Shown here: positions 53,377 through 53,693 of the stretch, in pieces
Layout of the letters: every line of letters begins with the position of its first letter
Numbering within the stretch: the stretch's first letter is position 1
From: a virus
DNA length: 53,693 nt
IMG/VR virus record: IMGVR_UViG_3300035682_001576
Coordinates: 1-53,693 of that record
Direction: 5' to 3' (one strand)
Position numbers and translations under genes: made by a program
The notes under the pieces: generated by a model
What the model was told of the DNA's origin: nothing
Databases searched by the model: none
What the model saw: the letters and a program-made list of their open reading frames with translations, nothing else

Positions 53377-53384
53377 TATTTATA
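53377..53384 (-). promoter_or_regulatory. T4-type late promoter of the PAAR/virion genes
   Basis: TATAAATA on the minus strand, ~18 nt before the PAAR ATG. Its presence before a structural gene supports reading this octamer as the late promoter. Confidence 0.75.
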
Positions 53385-53670
53385 CTAGCGAAATACTGGT
53401 TGTTGACTGAATATATTGATCAGCAAATTGTTTATCAGTGGCTTCTGCTACTGTTACCGTAGTTTTCAACAATTTAATATCTTTTTCTGGACTAACTGTA
53501 AACAAGTATGGCATCAAACCTGGACCCTTAGGACCCATGCCAATCACTTGTGGATGTGAAAGTTTGTAATATGTCGGTGTTTCTTCTGACAATCTAGCAA
53601 CAATTTCTTCACCACTGGTTAACTTCAATGTAATTACTTCACCTGCTGATACGCCTTTATCTATTAACAT
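53380..53670 (-). CDS. Hypothetical Lsm-like small protein
   Basis: 96 residues. VITLKLTSGEEIVARLSEETPTYYKLSHPQVIG is the five-strand start of an Sm/Lsm-like barrel, as seen in small T4-like phage proteins next to virion genes. The role is unknown. AAAGGACAATAAT is upstream of the ATG. Confidence 0.6.
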   Translation of the reverse strand: MLIDKGVSAGEVITLKLTSGEEIVARLSEETPTYYKLSHPQVIGMGPKGPGLMPYLFTVSPEKDIKLLKTTVTVAEATDKQFADQYIQSTTSISLV

Positions 53671-53693
53671 TATTGTCCTTTAATATTAGTGTT

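Overview
This window looks like about 54 kb of a large, AT-rich, T4-superfamily (myovirus-type) phage genome, probably infecting a Gram-negative bacterium. The evidence is direct: rIIA- and rIIB-like genes, a PAAR spike-tip protein beside a large virion protein, a SleB-type lysozyme, T4-type late promoters (TATAAATA / GATAAATA), host-type sigma70 promoters, lipoproteins, about 35 tRNA genes, and small overlapping genes of the kind seen in cyanophages and freshwater jumbo phages. No 16S, integrase or bacterial housekeeping operon is present. Host identity is inference.

Layout. 0-6.1 kb (minus strand): small early genes, a prohibitin-like lipoprotein, NAMPT plus PRPP synthetase (NAD salvage), a GIY-YIG nuclease, and two small genes interrupted by in-frame stops. 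6.2-15.4 kb: an SGNH-like protein, an RNase H-like protein, an RNA polymerase omega-like protein, an SDR, an HNH nuclease, four tRNAs, then an operon of radical SAM, several 2OG-Fe(II) oxygenase-fold proteins, an SGNH protein and a sulfotransferase. 15.5-22.2 kb: tRNAs mixed with RtcB ligase, a metallophosphoesterase, an H1-like basic protein and small genes. 22.25-24.77 kb: an almost gene-free RNA island, GC-richer than its surroundings, with two tRNAs, nine structured elements each closed by a long terminal stem, and two rRNA-like promoter/boxA repeats. 25-33.8 kb: the rest of the tRNA array with a GT17-methyltransferase fusion, an FkbM methyltransferase, a sulfotransferase and HNH genes. 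33.8-40 kb: macrodomain, rIIB, rIIA and a run of small genes, each with its own sigma70 promoter, many with a 16-bp palindrome just upstream of the -35. 40-49.8 kb: a metabolic island with radical SAM, seven 2OG-fold proteins, two membrane desaturases, three acyltransferase-like proteins, a PP-loop ATPase and a stand-alone acyl carrier protein. 49.8 kb to the end: lysozyme and virion genes.

How it may work together. The tRNAs cover all 20 amino acids and include an initiator-type tRNA. With RtcB, the macrodomain protein, the phosphoesterase and NAMPT/Prs they suggest a translation-maintenance and RNA/NAD-repair programme. The late-promoter-driven islands (2OG-fold proteins, sulfotransferases, radical SAMs, ACP/desaturase/acyltransferase) look like two small-molecule or surface-modification modules made late in infection; their product cannot be read from sequence.

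The most unusual features are: (i) a family of at least 13 stem-closed RNA elements with variable inserts, three of which carry tRNA-like T-arms; (ii) the ACP-desaturase-PP-loop-acyltransferase-2OG island; (iii) six late promoters placed exactly 5 nt before an ATG, predicting leaderless late mRNAs; (iv) a repeated palindrome upstream of early promoters.
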